Shown: one piece after another, positions 9,143 to 17,680 of the stretch
Position numbering within the stretch: the first letter of the stretch is position 1
Layout of the letters: each line of letters begins with the position of its first letter
DNA from: Escherichia coli
GTDB taxonomy: Bacteria > Pseudomonadota > Gammaproteobacteria > Enterobacterales > Enterobacteriaceae
Assembly: GCA_021307345.1 (NCBI GenBank)
Contig: CP089930.1
Location: 2,852,001-2,916,000 of the forward strand
Length of the DNA stretch: 64,000 bases
Direction: 5' to 3'
Notes under the pieces: generated by a model
The model's input: only the letters and a program-made list of their open reading frames with translations
Databases searched by the model: none
Told to the model about the DNA's origin: nothing
Position numbers and translations under genes: made by a program

Positions 9143-10543
9143 CTACTGCATATTGACTGTTAAAATCGATACTATTGTTCGTTTTTGTCAATTGCTTTAA
9201 CTTTTGGATGTTATTAATAATAACCAAATGACATTCGTTCTCTGTTCCTTGATAAACGTGTGTACATTTTTTATTCTGCGTTGCAGAAATATATGCATTA
9301 ATGCATTTTTTTATTACTACAGCTTTATGTATATTAGGCTCAAGTAACAGTGCTTGATCTATACAAGCAATTGCATCATCAATTCTATCGTTATATATAT
9401 TTACCAGTGATCGATAATAGTATAAGGCGGCGATATCTAATATTTGTGTCTGCGCATGTTCAAAAAAAATACGTGATGTCGTTGCTTGTCCGGAAAGGCC
9501 GGTTATCAATCCCATGATCCCTAAAATCTTTCCATCACAAATAGTTTTATCTGACACCTTATCTATAAATGCTAATGCTTTTTGAGTTGCATCTTTATGC
9601 TCGTTCATACCATGAAGAGCCAGGGATATATAGCATTCAGCCAACAGGCAATGACACTCATTTATTAGAGACGGAATATTGTATTTTTTTTCAGGTGTTC
9701 AAATATTGTTATTGCTTTGACAATACTTTCAGGTGTGAACTCATTCAGTGCGTTTTTTCCGTTAGACATTTCTTTTGATAAAATATTGTCATTAAAAGAA
9801 TCGCGTTGACTGATCATTTCCTGCGCGGCTTTAGGTTTCTTCATAGCCAGATTCAAGTTACTGATTATAAATTGTGATACTTTTTGTATATCATCCGCTT
9901 GCAGATGTGTGCTGGCAACAAGATAAAAGCTTTTTGCATCGATCACCTCTACATATAAGCTATTTGATGCTCCATGTTGGCTAATTCTTCCAGTTATAAA
10001 ATAATCTGGTTTGAATCTGGCCAGAAAAGCTGTTTGAGATTTATTATCTATACAATACTGGGTTGCCGCCAGTGGGTATATGTAAAGGTCATCATCTTTT
10101 TGGTTTGAAATAAGTTGTACAAGATCCTGATTTAGTTTTAATGGATCATGATGACTGTGGGATGTTATAAATGGAAATAAAGCAACAGCACTACCTGCTT
10201 TATTATTTTGGTTCCCTTTTATCTTGAAAACTTGCCCACTGAATCGATACCCTTTTCTGTATATGGTTTCTATACAGCGAGTATAGCCGATGCGTTCAAA
10301 AATACATCTTAATGAATATATACACCGTGTAAGGGATTCGTCACTTACAATTACATTTTTCCACACGGACTCGATGATCATATCTTTTGATACAACGTTG
10401 CCAGATGATTCAAGCAATACAAATAATACGCCAAGCTCTTTCGGAGGTATGTAAGACTGCTCATTCCCTTTTGTAAGAATACCATCTTCTGTAAGTATTA
10501 TTCCATCAGAAAAATGATATGAAAACTTAATTTCTAAATCCAT
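9138..10543 (-). pseudogene. ygeH: HilA-like regulator YgeH, frameshifted
   Basis: Two consecutive open frames together cover one HilA-family protein. The first (9665-10543, 292 aa) has an OmpR/HilA winged helix at its N-terminus (PPKELGVL through TIYRKGYRF). The second (from about 9644 to 9138) has TPR-like helices, as in the C-terminal part of HilA. The frames join at a run of eight A on the coding strand (9684-9691). Nine A would restore one frame reading [16 protein letters not shown], about 468 aa in all. So the lesion is a one-base loss in a homopolymer, unless slippage rescues it. ETT2 regulatory gene; no secretion gene remains beside it. Confidence 0.8.
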
Positions 10544-11154
10544 TAGTTAACCCCTGTAAAATTTATGGTTATTTGCGTCCTGAATGAGTAATAAATATAA
10601 CTAATATTCATATATGTTTTATTAAACTGTATATGATTTTGTATATATAAAATTCCATGACTGTTTGAATTAATTTATCCAGGATTGTTTCGAATGTAAC
10701 CTGAAATATCCTTAATTAATGCTTTTTAATCATGTTTATACATAACTTGTTGAAAGACAACAATAAACTTACACGTCTTTCATTCCTTAACTGAGTGCTG
10801 ATTTTGATTTAAGATAAGAGAAAATACCCAAGTGATAGCTATGTATCGAGTTCGAACCTTGTTTGTGAACGTTATAGTAACAATAGCTTTCTCTGCAGTT
10901 TATTATATATAAAATATATATTTTTTGGTTTTTACACAATCATGTATATCACTTCTACAATGGAGTATTCTCGATGAGGATATTTCTTCAAATTAATACC
11001 GGCAATGTATTAATTTGAAGAGTGAGCATTATACTGAGAGAAGGGGGATGCATTGCTAATATTTTTAGAGAGTGGAAGGTTGCTGTATAGATGGCATAGT
11101 TATAAAATTATAGAAATATTACATGTGTTATTTTTATTTCAATCGTATCAGGGG
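10544..11154. other. AT-rich intergenic region of the ETT2 remnant
   Basis: A gap of 611 bp, strongly AT-rich, without a convincing gene. A 65-aa open frame at 11053 on the plus strand has no recognisable features. In K-12 this interval would contain yqeK, ygeF and ygeG; none is seen here. The base composition is typical of H-NS-silenced acquired DNA (inference). Its most distinct element is the hairpin at 10986-11020. Confidence 0.6.
10986..11020. repeat. Perfect 14-bp inverted repeat
   Basis: CTTCAAATTAATAC at 10986-10999 is the exact reverse complement of 11007-11020, with a 7-nt loop. No U-run follows on either strand, so a terminator is unlikely. It could be an operator or a structured RNA. 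Confidence 0.75.
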
Positions 11155-11637
11155 TTATCTTGCACAATACATGATGGCTCTGTTACTAATGTTAAAAAGA
11201 AAACCGCGATTACCTTGTGTTTGTATATTATAGCTTATCATTTTTCCTGAAAAGACATAGAAGTCAGGAAGAAGTAGTGCCAGTTTATCATCCTCAACTT
11301 GATCAATAATATCGAATTTATTTATTTTATTGGAGGTGAGATGCAAGGTGTTATAATTTTCAGTCCATGTGTATTCAATATCACGTCGAATTGCTTTATA
11401 AGCCTTTGTATTTTGTTTCCATGTGCCGCTCAGTGCAACTATACCTGTCTTTTTGTTTTGGTTATACATAAAGTCAAGGGTGAGATTGGCTTGTCCATGG
11501 TCATTAAAAATAACCCAGTTAGCTGTACATTTTTCATTGTATGCGATTTTCTCTTTAGAATAATTATAGGTAATAAAAAACACAAATCCACTAATAAAAC
11601 ATAAAATAAGTATCAGGCTTTTTTTATAACGAGTCAC
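11155..11637 (-). CDS. yqeJ: Small inner-membrane protein YqeJ, ETT2 region
   Basis: 160-aa protein with one N-terminal membrane segment (about residues 7-25, SLILILCFISGFVFFITY) and a periplasmic domain rich in polar residues. No enzyme motif is seen. The GTG at 11637 has GGGG 7-8 nt upstream and gives the length known in K-12; another in-frame GTG four codons earlier is possible. Either start lies inside the 3' end of yqeI, so the two are translationally coupled. The layout (membrane-bound winged-helix regulator followed by a small single-pass protein) recalls ToxR-ToxS, which suggests a partner of YqeI (inference). Confidence 0.8.
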   Translation of the reverse strand: MTRYKKSLILILCFISGFVFFITYNYSKEKIAYNEKCTANWVIFNDHGQANLTLDFMYNQNKKTGIVALSGTWKQNTKAYKAIRRDIEYTWTENYNTLHLTSNKINKFDIIDQVEDDKLALLLPDFYVFSGKMISYNIQTQGNRGFLFNISNRAIMYCAR

Positions 11638-12439
11638 GATTAACCCCACGATAAGACAAAGTTAAACAGCCTGTAACTTCGTTATTTCTATAGCTTTTTT
11701 TGCAGGCCATAACAATCAAACCCGGAAACGACCTGGCAAGGGGGAAATATAACCATGGATATTTTTTGCAGTCAATTCCTGTCTCTAATATATGGTTTTT
11801 ATATTTATCGAAATCTTTCAGACCATCGATGCTATCTTCTATAACATTAAAATGACAACCATTTATTTCTGCAACAGTCCGGTAATCTCTAAAGAATGGT
11901 TTGGGTTGGTTATTATTCCATAGTAAAAATGCGGTAAGCAAACCCACACCAAATGCACTTAACATTGGTAAATAAAATTTAGAGCGCGAGAGTATGTTCC
12001 TGACATGATTATCTGGAGCAGCATTTATCTCTTTAACCTCATCTGTAACGTTCAAATTGAGGGGAGAGTTATGCTTTTGAACATCTATTGAAGAGGGTGG
12101 GGTATGATTTTCTATGTTGATATCGTTATTGAGCTTGAACCCTTTTCTCGGCACGGTTGCAATAAGCGAATGAGTCGTATCACCAACCGCGCGAAACCCA
12201 CGCCTGATAATCGATATGTTTTGGTATAACGTGTTGACCGGTACACGCATACCTTCTTCTTCCCAGACTCTGGAGAAAAAGTCCTGCTGGGCGACCACAT
12301 CTGGAAAAGCTTCGAGTAGCAACGATAAACACCTGCTTGCGGGCGTTGTCAGAACAACGTTCAACTCGGCGTCATGTACCGAAATTAATTTCTTGTGTTC
12401 CGGCCAGAACTCAATATTATTGTTAATAATCCAGTACAT
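11624..12439 (-). CDS. yqeI: ToxR/CadC-like membrane regulator YqeI
   Basis: 271 aa. The N-terminus is an OmpR/ToxR-type winged helix (residues 1-105, ending VPRKGFKL). A linker follows, then one membrane helix at about 153-173 (LPMLSAFGVGLLTAFLLW) and a periplasmic domain of about 95 residues with several cysteines. This is the design of one-component membrane regulators. It overlaps yqeJ. YqeI has been described as an ETT2-associated regulator in pathogenic E. coli (recalled, not checked). The upstream 332-bp gap to yqeH is AT-rich and holds the yqeH terminator. Confidence 0.88.
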   Translation of the reverse strand: MYWIINNNIEFWPEHKKLISVHDAELNVVLTTPASRCLSLLLEAFPDVVAQQDFFSRVWEEEGMRVPVNTLYQNISIIRRGFRAVGDTTHSLIATVPRKGFKLNNDINIENHTPPSSIDVQKHNSPLNLNVTDEVKEINAAPDNHVRNILSRSKFYLPMLSAFGVGLLTAFLLWNNNQPKPFFRDYRTVAEINGCHFNVIEDSIDGLKDFDKYKNHILETGIDCKKYPWLYFPLARSFPGLIVMACKKSYRNNEVTGCLTLSYRGVNRDSL

Positions 12440-12708
12440 AGGTCAATAAAACACAGCATTAAGAAAATTGAAATGAGATAGTTTGGTAAGTATATTAGTA
12501 TTTACCTAATAAATATATATTAATTTTATATTCACTACGACAATTATAATTGCAATATATTAATGCAACTTAAAACACCATGTGTATTAACATATTTAAC
12601 GCTTATAACGTCTACTTCCCGGACTTTTTCGCTCATGAATTTTTGAAATGGCACACAAAATTCACATAATTAAACTAAAAATTAACAAGCGGAATTGGAA
12701 GCTCATCT

Positions 12709-12740
12709 TATAAAACACGGGCATCATTATAAATGCCCGT
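12709..12740 (-). terminator. Terminator of yqeH
   Basis: On the minus strand ACGGGCAT pairs with ATGCCCGT around an 8-nt loop and is followed by GTTTTATAA, 32 nt past the yqeH stop. It separates yqeH from yqeI, so these are probably independent transcription units. Confidence 0.75.
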
Positions 12741-12771
12741 ATATACAATTATTATTGTCGATAGTTACGTT

Positions 12772-13404
12772 TCAATGCTGAACTGAGTTCGAACGTATAA
12801 ATAATTCGTTTATTTTACCACCCATCCTTTTTTCAATTCTTTGCTTGTAGGCGTAGATGCTGCGGATATCCATGTCGAGAGTGTCTGCAATTTGATATGG
12901 ATTATAGCCAGATACCATATGCCCCATTATGGTGAACTCCATTTGAGTCAATGTATTGCCTCTGGTAAATGACAGGTAACGACCAATAAACAGCTGCCTG
13001 ATCTTCTCGTTAGCAACATCCAGTCCATCATCATTATATATAATAGCTGATATTGCGGGATTGTGTTTTCTCCAGTAATTAGCAAGAGATTGCATATTCC
13101 TGTCGCTTATCAACACAATTCCCATTTCCGTACTTGCAAGATACTCAATCCAGTCTTTATCCAGAAAAAGACGTAAAAAACTTACTGAAAAATCTACAAA
13201 AATATATCCACTTAATCGAGCATTGTGATTTTTACTTAATATGCCTTCAACCACACCACGATTAAAATACGAACTATCTTCGGGCCACATACAAAAACAG
13301 GCGTTTGCACAATACTGCAAGCGCGGTGACTTTTCTGGCATTATTTGGCAATGCATTGAGCAACTATTGCATGTAAGACTTTTATATCTACTACAAAGTC
13401 TCAT
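12772..13404 (-). CDS. yqeH: LuxR-type regulator YqeH, ETT2 region
   Basis: 210 aa from an ATG at 13404 with GGGAGG upstream, matching the K-12 length; an open extension of 20 codons lacks such a site. The C-terminal 60 residues form a LuxR/FixJ helix-turn-helix (TQMEFTIMGHMVSGYNPYQIA and onwards). The N-terminus has seven cysteines within residues 4-38 (4, 12, 15, 19, 32, 36, 38). The central part shows no conserved phosphorylation site that I can recognise. First gene of the ETT2 regulatory block. Confidence 0.88.
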   Translation of the reverse strand: MRLCSRYKSLTCNSCSMHCQIMPEKSPRLQYCANACFCMWPEDSSYFNRGVVEGILSKNHNARLSGYIFVDFSVSFLRLFLDKDWIEYLASTEMGIVLISDRNMQSLANYWRKHNPAISAIIYNDDGLDVANEKIRQLFIGRYLSFTRGNTLTQMEFTIMGHMVSGYNPYQIADTLDMDIRSIYAYKQRIEKRMGGKINELFIRSNSVQH

Positions 13405-13695
13405 GTTAATAACCTCCCTATTCATAGATAATCGCATAATTTCATTGGTTATTGATGATGTCAATACGCTCTGATTTAATAAGCTTTTAATGGGGATTTG
13501 CGTTTAATCTGTATTTGATATTATTCTCAATAAGATATTTAAGAATACATCATTAAGTTTTAAATATGGCTGGATTTCACTCGGTTAACCATGTTGGGCT
13601 TATTGCAAATCAGATAAGTGCCTAACGCATTAGGAATATCTATACTGCAAATTGTTTTCGAATAACCAGACGATATCGTGTAAATCTAAGTGATG

Positions 13696-13721
13696 CATCT
13701 TAAATAGTCTTATTTAAGATG
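13696..13721. repeat. Perfect 11-bp inverted repeat upstream of yqeH
   Basis: CATCTTAAATA (13696-13706) and its exact complement (13711-13721) flank a 4-nt loop GTCT, in the 458-bp gap between yqeG and yqeH. It could be a regulator site for yqeH, about 300 nt from its start, or a boundary structure. On the plus strand the downstream sequence is only weakly T-rich. Confidence 0.6.
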
Positions 13722-13817
13722 TTCAGATTTTTACTGAGGATAACAGCTTGATATTGTTTGTTTATGCTATAGATGGTCAGGAGGGTGATTAATGGTGGAG
13801 AGGCATTGTAAGAACTG

Positions 13818-13852
13818 GAATGGTTCAAAATAAGGACTATTTTGAACCATTC
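13818..13852. terminator. Terminator-like 15-bp hairpin after yqeG
   Basis: GAATGGTTCAAAATA (13818-13832) pairs perfectly with 13838-13852 around a 5-nt loop. It begins 11 nt past the yqeG stop on the minus strand. The stem is long but no U-run follows, so termination may be weak or the hairpin may protect the mRNA end. Confidence 0.55.
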
Positions 13853-13862
13853 ACATCAGCGA

Positions 13863-15092
13863 TTAACTAAAGAACATTACCGATACGCACAGGATACCCA
13901 CGATCAACGTAATTAGATTTCCGATGGAACGCCAGGGTTTAAGGGCAGGAATGAGATACGTAGACAGTGTTGGCATGATAAAAAGAATCATGGCAATGAG
14001 CGGACCACTGATCGCGTAAATCATCGAAATTGCGTTAGGGTTGATGCAGCAGACGATGAAAGTAATCAGCGATACCAACATAATTGACAGCGCGCGGTTA
14101 AATGTTCGGCTTTTTTTAACTCCCGCCTGCTGTAACGTGGTTTTGACTAATTCCGTCGCACCTTCAATAACGCCAAAGTAGGTGCCTAAAAATGATTTAG
14201 ACATGGCAACTACCGCGACAATAATCCCGGAAATTGACAACCACGCAGGGGCATTTGGCAGCATAGATAGTGCCGATAAAATGGTGACGCCTTCCTCTTT
14301 TGCCGCCTCAATATATGAAGGTGGAATTGATAACAGGCAGCTAAAGACGAAGAACAGCACGCTCACGCAGATGATGAGATAAGCGACCTTCATAATTTTT
14401 TTGCATTTATCCATAGCGTGTTCGCCGTATTTTTCTCGTCTGTCGATAGCAAACGTAGAAATAATCGGAGTATGGCTAAAGGCGAAAACCATCACGGGAA
14501 TCGATATCCATATCTGGTGAAGGGTATTCTGATTGAACTCTACCTGGGTTGTTAATAAAGAAGGCTGCCAGCTACCGACCAGGTAGATGGAAAGAAATAA
14601 GAAGTAGGCAATCAGCGGGAAAACCAAAAATCCCATTACCCGAATTGTGGCGTGACGCCCCATCAGAAAAATAAGATTCAGGATTAACACAACGCCAAGA
14701 CTCACCAGCATACGGATGCGTAGATCAATGACCATATGCTTCGCCAGCTGTTCAGTGAGTGAGTTGGTGATTGCCACTGCGTATATCAACACCACGACAA
14801 AAAAGGCAATGAAGTACAGAGTGGTAATCAGATTACCGATCTTCTTGCCATAGTAGTGAGTTACCGCGCCAGTGATCCCTTCGCCTGCCGATGTTTTTGA
14901 AGAAAGGATGAACTGGCATAAGGCTTTATGTGGCCAATATGTTAAAGGCCAGGCGACCAGTGCAGTAATAAACAGAACCACCGCTCCTGCTGAACCTAAT
15001 TGAATAGGAAGGAAGAGCGTGCCTGCGCCAACGGCTGTGCCGTAGAGTGCGAAGCTCCAGAGAGTTTCTTCTTTTGACCAAATTTTAGACAT
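13863..15092 (-). CDS. yqeG: HAAAP-family amino acid transporter YqeG
   Basis: 409-aa inner-membrane protein with about eleven hydrophobic segments. It belongs to the hydroxy/aromatic amino acid permease family (relatives SdaC, TdcC), recognised by the N-terminal GTAVGAGTLFLPIQLGSAG stretch and by its length. The substrate cannot be read from sequence; serine or threonine is plausible by relationship. It is divergent from yqeF with 256 bp between the starts. Confidence 0.93.
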   Translation of the reverse strand: MSKIWSKEETLWSFALYGTAVGAGTLFLPIQLGSAGAVVLFITALVAWPLTYWPHKALCQFILSSKTSAGEGITGAVTHYYGKKIGNLITTLYFIAFFVVVLIYAVAITNSLTEQLAKHMVIDLRIRMLVSLGVVLILNLIFLMGRHATIRVMGFLVFPLIAYFLFLSIYLVGSWQPSLLTTQVEFNQNTLHQIWISIPVMVFAFSHTPIISTFAIDRREKYGEHAMDKCKKIMKVAYLIICVSVLFFVFSCLLSIPPSYIEAAKEEGVTILSALSMLPNAPAWLSISGIIVAVVAMSKSFLGTYFGVIEGATELVKTTLQQAGVKKSRTFNRALSIMLVSLITFIVCCINPNAISMIYAISGPLIAMILFIMPTLSTYLIPALKPWRSIGNLITLIVGILCVSVMFFS

Positions 15093-15260
15093 TATTTGAA
15101 CGTATCATCTACAAATTAAACAAAATGGAGGGCAATTTACCATAAACCAGGCCAGTCATGGGAGATTAACGCTATATCAACCTCTGGATTGGTGTGTTAG
15201 TAGATGCAAACCTTGCGTGCCAGTCAGATATCATCCTCCCTTCTTACGGTAAATTTCCTT

Positions 15261-15276
15261 TGTGATAAAAATCACT
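15261..15276. promoter_or_regulatory. CRP-type site upstream of yqeF
   Basis: TGTGA-TAAAAA-TCACT matches the CRP consensus at nine of ten core positions. The centre lies about 37-41 nt upstream of the start implied by a GATAAT -10 box at 15293-15298, which fits class II activation. FNR-like recognition (GTGAT-N4-ATCAC) cannot be excluded. Confidence 0.65.
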
Positions 15277-15348
15277 TTTTTTAAACATTTTGGATAATTG
15301 AAATTAACAATCATTTACTATTGCGCTGTTAATTGGTGCGAGGTTGTG

Positions 15349-16530
15349 ATGAAAGATGTTGTGATTGTCGGTGCGTTACGGACACCTATTGGCTGCTTTC
15401 GTGGAGCGTTGGCTGGTCATTCTGCGGTGGAACTAGGCAGCCTGGTCGTGAAAGCATTATTAGAGCGCACCGGCGTTGCTGCACATGCGGTGGATGAAGT
15501 GATTCTTGGACAGGTTCTTACTGCCGGGGCAGGGCAGAATCCAGCACGGCAATCGGCCATTAAAGGTGGTCTTCCCAACAGCGTTTCGGCAATTACCATT
15601 AATGATGTTTGTGGTTCCGGGCTAAAAGCTCTGCATCTTGCTACTCAGGCGATTCAGTGTGGTGAGGCTGATATTGTTATTGCCGGTGGTCAGGAAAATA
15701 TGAGTCGTGCGCCACATGTTTTGACTGATAGCCGCACCGGAGCACAGCTTGGCGATAGCCAATTGGTTGATAGCCTGGTGCATGATGGCTTGTGGGATGC
15801 ATTCAATGATTACCATATTGGTGTCACTGCCGAAAATCTGGCGCGCGAATATGGTATCAGTCGTCAATTACAAGATGCCTACGCACTTAGCTCACAACAG
15901 AAAGCGCGGGCGGCCATTGATGCCGGACGATTCAAAGATGAGATCGTCCCGGTCAGAACGCAAAGCAATGGGCAGTTACTGATTGTTGATACCGATGAGC
16001 AGCCGCGTACCGATGCCAGTGCCGAAGGGCTGGCTAGTTTAAATCCGTCCTTTGATAGTCACGGTTCTGTTACCGCAGGAAATGCCTCATCCATCAATGA
16101 TGGCGCGGCTGCGGTAATGATGATGAGCGAAGCCAAAGCACATGCGTTGAATTTACCCGTACTGGCACGTATTCGCGCCTTTGCCAGCGTTGGTGTTGAT
16201 CCTGCGCTGATGGGCATTGCTCCTGTGTATGCGACTCGCCGTTGCCTGGAGCGTGTAGGCTGGCAGTTGGCTGATGTCGATCTTATTGAGGCTAATGAAG
16301 CATTTGCCGCGCAGGCGCTTTCTGTTGGCAAGATGCTTGAATGGGATGAACGCCGGGTCAATGTCAATGGCGGCGCGATTGCATTGGGTCATCCGATTGG
16401 CGCCTCTGGCTGTCGCATTTTGGTTTCTTTGGTTCATGAAATGGTGAAACGCAACGCTCGTAAAGGATTGGCTACACTCTGTATTGGTGGTGGTCAGGGC
16501 GTGGCATTAACTATTGAGCGTGACGATTAG
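15349..16530 (+). CDS. yqeF: Acetyl-CoA acetyltransferase (thiolase) YqeF
   Basis: 393-aa thiolase that condenses or cleaves acetoacetyl-CoA; paralogue of AtoB. The nucleophilic Cys is in NDVCGSGLKAL near residue 88, the His in GGAIALGHPIGASG, and the second Cys in LCIGGGQG. The ATG at 15349 is preceded by GCGAGG; an upstream in-frame start at 15298 overlaps the promoter and adds a non-conserved extension. It stands alone, with no fatty acid genes nearby. Confidence 0.95.
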   Translation: MKDVVIVGALRTPIGCFRGALAGHSAVELGSLVVKALLERTGVAAHAVDEVILGQVLTAGAGQNPARQSAIKGGLPNSVSAITINDVCGSGLKALHLATQAIQCGEADIVIAGGQENMSRAPHVLTDSRTGAQLGDSQLVDSLVHDGLWDAFNDYHIGVTAENLAREYGISRQLQDAYALSSQQKARAAIDAGRFKDEIVPVRTQSNGQLLIVDTDEQPRTDASAEGLASLNPSFDSHGSVTAGNASSINDGAAAVMMMSEAKAHALNLPVLARIRAFASVGVDPALMGIAPVYATRRCLERVGWQLADVDLIEANEAFAAQALSVGKMLEWDERRVNVNGGAIALGHPIGASGCRILVSLVHEMVKRNARKGLATLCIGGGQGVALTIERDD

Positions 16531-16686
16531 ATCTGTATTTCTTCCTTATCTGTTAAACCTCTACCGCCATCAAGCTGCTTTATAATGATGGCTGGCACGT
16601 CTATGCATGTCCCATATAGAACCTGACTTTTTCCTTTCCCCTGCTTATTCGTGATCGATACTACACTTTTTACAATCGTCATCTTA

Positions 16687-16709
16687 AAAATGAAACAATG
16701 TTTTATTTT
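16687..16709. promoter_or_regulatory. KdgR-type operator 1 for kduID
   Basis: The core ATGAAACAATGTTTTAT is a near-palindrome matching the KdgR consensus (TGAAAYRNYRTTTCA). It lies about 117 nt upstream of kduI. KdgR represses pectin/hexuronate genes including kduID. Confidence 0.75.
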
Positions 16710-16754
16710 TAATTGAAAAGAACACATCACGGGCTTATCATCCTTCAATAGAAA

Positions 16755-16775
16755 AACGAAACGATGTTTCATAAT
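16755..16775. promoter_or_regulatory. KdgR-type operator 2 for kduID
   Basis: The core ACGAAACGATGTTTCAT is a second KdgR-like palindrome 68 nt after the first and about 45 nt before kduI. Two boxes in tandem suggest tight repression. Confidence 0.75.
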
Positions 16776-16814
16776 CGTTCTGGTTTCACACTTCAATGAT
16801 TATCGGAGGTTGAT

Positions 16815-17651
16815 GTGGACGTAAGACAAAGCATCCATAGCGCGCACGCGAAAACACTGGATACCCAAGGGCTGCGCAATGAATTTTTGGTTGAAAAGGT
16901 ATTCGTCGCGGATGAGTACACCATGGTTTACAGCCACATTGACCGTATTATTGTTGGCGGCATTATGCCGGTAACTAAAACGGTTTCCGTTGGCGGGGAG
17001 GTTGGTAAGCAACTGGGCGTAAGCTACTTCCTTGAACGTCGCGAGCTAGGGGTTATCAATATTGGCGGAACCGGTACGATTACCGTCGATGGTCAATGCT
17101 ATGAAATCGGTCACCGCGACGCCCTCTATGTTGGTAAAGGTGCAAAAGAAGTTGTTTTTGCCAGCATTGATAGTGCCACTCCGGCGAAGTTTTATTACAA
17201 CTGCGCACCTGCTCACACGACGTATCCCACGAAAAAAGTCACGCCATCTGAAGTGTCTCCGGTTACGCTGGGCGATAATCTCACCAGTAACCGCCGCACG
17301 ATTAACAAATACTTTGTGCCGGATGTGCTGGAAACCTGCCAGTTGAGTATGGGGCTGACAGAACTGGCACCGGGAAACCTGTGGAATACCATGCCGTGCC
17401 ACACCCACGAGCGCCGGATGGAAGTTTACTTCTATTTCAACATGGACGATGACGCCTGCGTTTTCCACATGATGGGGCAGCCGCAAGAAACGCGTCACAT
17501 TGTGATGCATAACGAACAGGCGGTGATTTCCCCAAGCTGGTCTATCCATTCAGGTGTAGGAACCCGGGCTTATACCTTTATCTGGGGCATGGTCGGTGAA
17601 AACCAGGTCTTTGATGATATGGACCACGTTGCCATTAAAGATCTGCGCTAG
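16815..17651 (+). CDS. kduI: 5-keto-4-deoxyuronate isomerase KduI
   Basis: 278-aa cupin enzyme converting 5-keto-4-deoxyuronate to 2,5-diketo-3-deoxygluconate in hexuronate/pectin use. Zinc ligands are visible in CHTHERRME (two His and a Glu) and SIHSGVG (His). The start codon is GTG with CGGAGG upstream. Followed by kduD after 29 nt in one operon under the two KdgR boxes. Confidence 0.97.
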   Translation: MDVRQSIHSAHAKTLDTQGLRNEFLVEKVFVADEYTMVYSHIDRIIVGGIMPVTKTVSVGGEVGKQLGVSYFLERRELGVINIGGTGTITVDGQCYEIGHRDALYVGKGAKEVVFASIDSATPAKFYYNCAPAHTTYPTKKVTPSEVSPVTLGDNLTSNRRTINKYFVPDVLETCQLSMGLTELAPGNLWNTMPCHTHERRMEVYFYFNMDDDACVFHMMGQPQETRHIVMHNEQAVISPSWSIHSGVGTRAYTFIWGMVGENQVFDDMDHVAIKDLR

Positions 17652-17680
17652 TCGCGGATATAAATTAATAAGGTATTATC

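Noticed and set aside
11053-11250. 65-aa plus-strand frame in the ETT2 gap
   Set aside because: Runs into yqeJ on the other strand, no clear ribosome site, composition like random AT-rich DNA.
17046-17549. 167-aa frame antisense to kduI
   Set aside because: Entirely within kduI, no start signal, His/Arg-rich.
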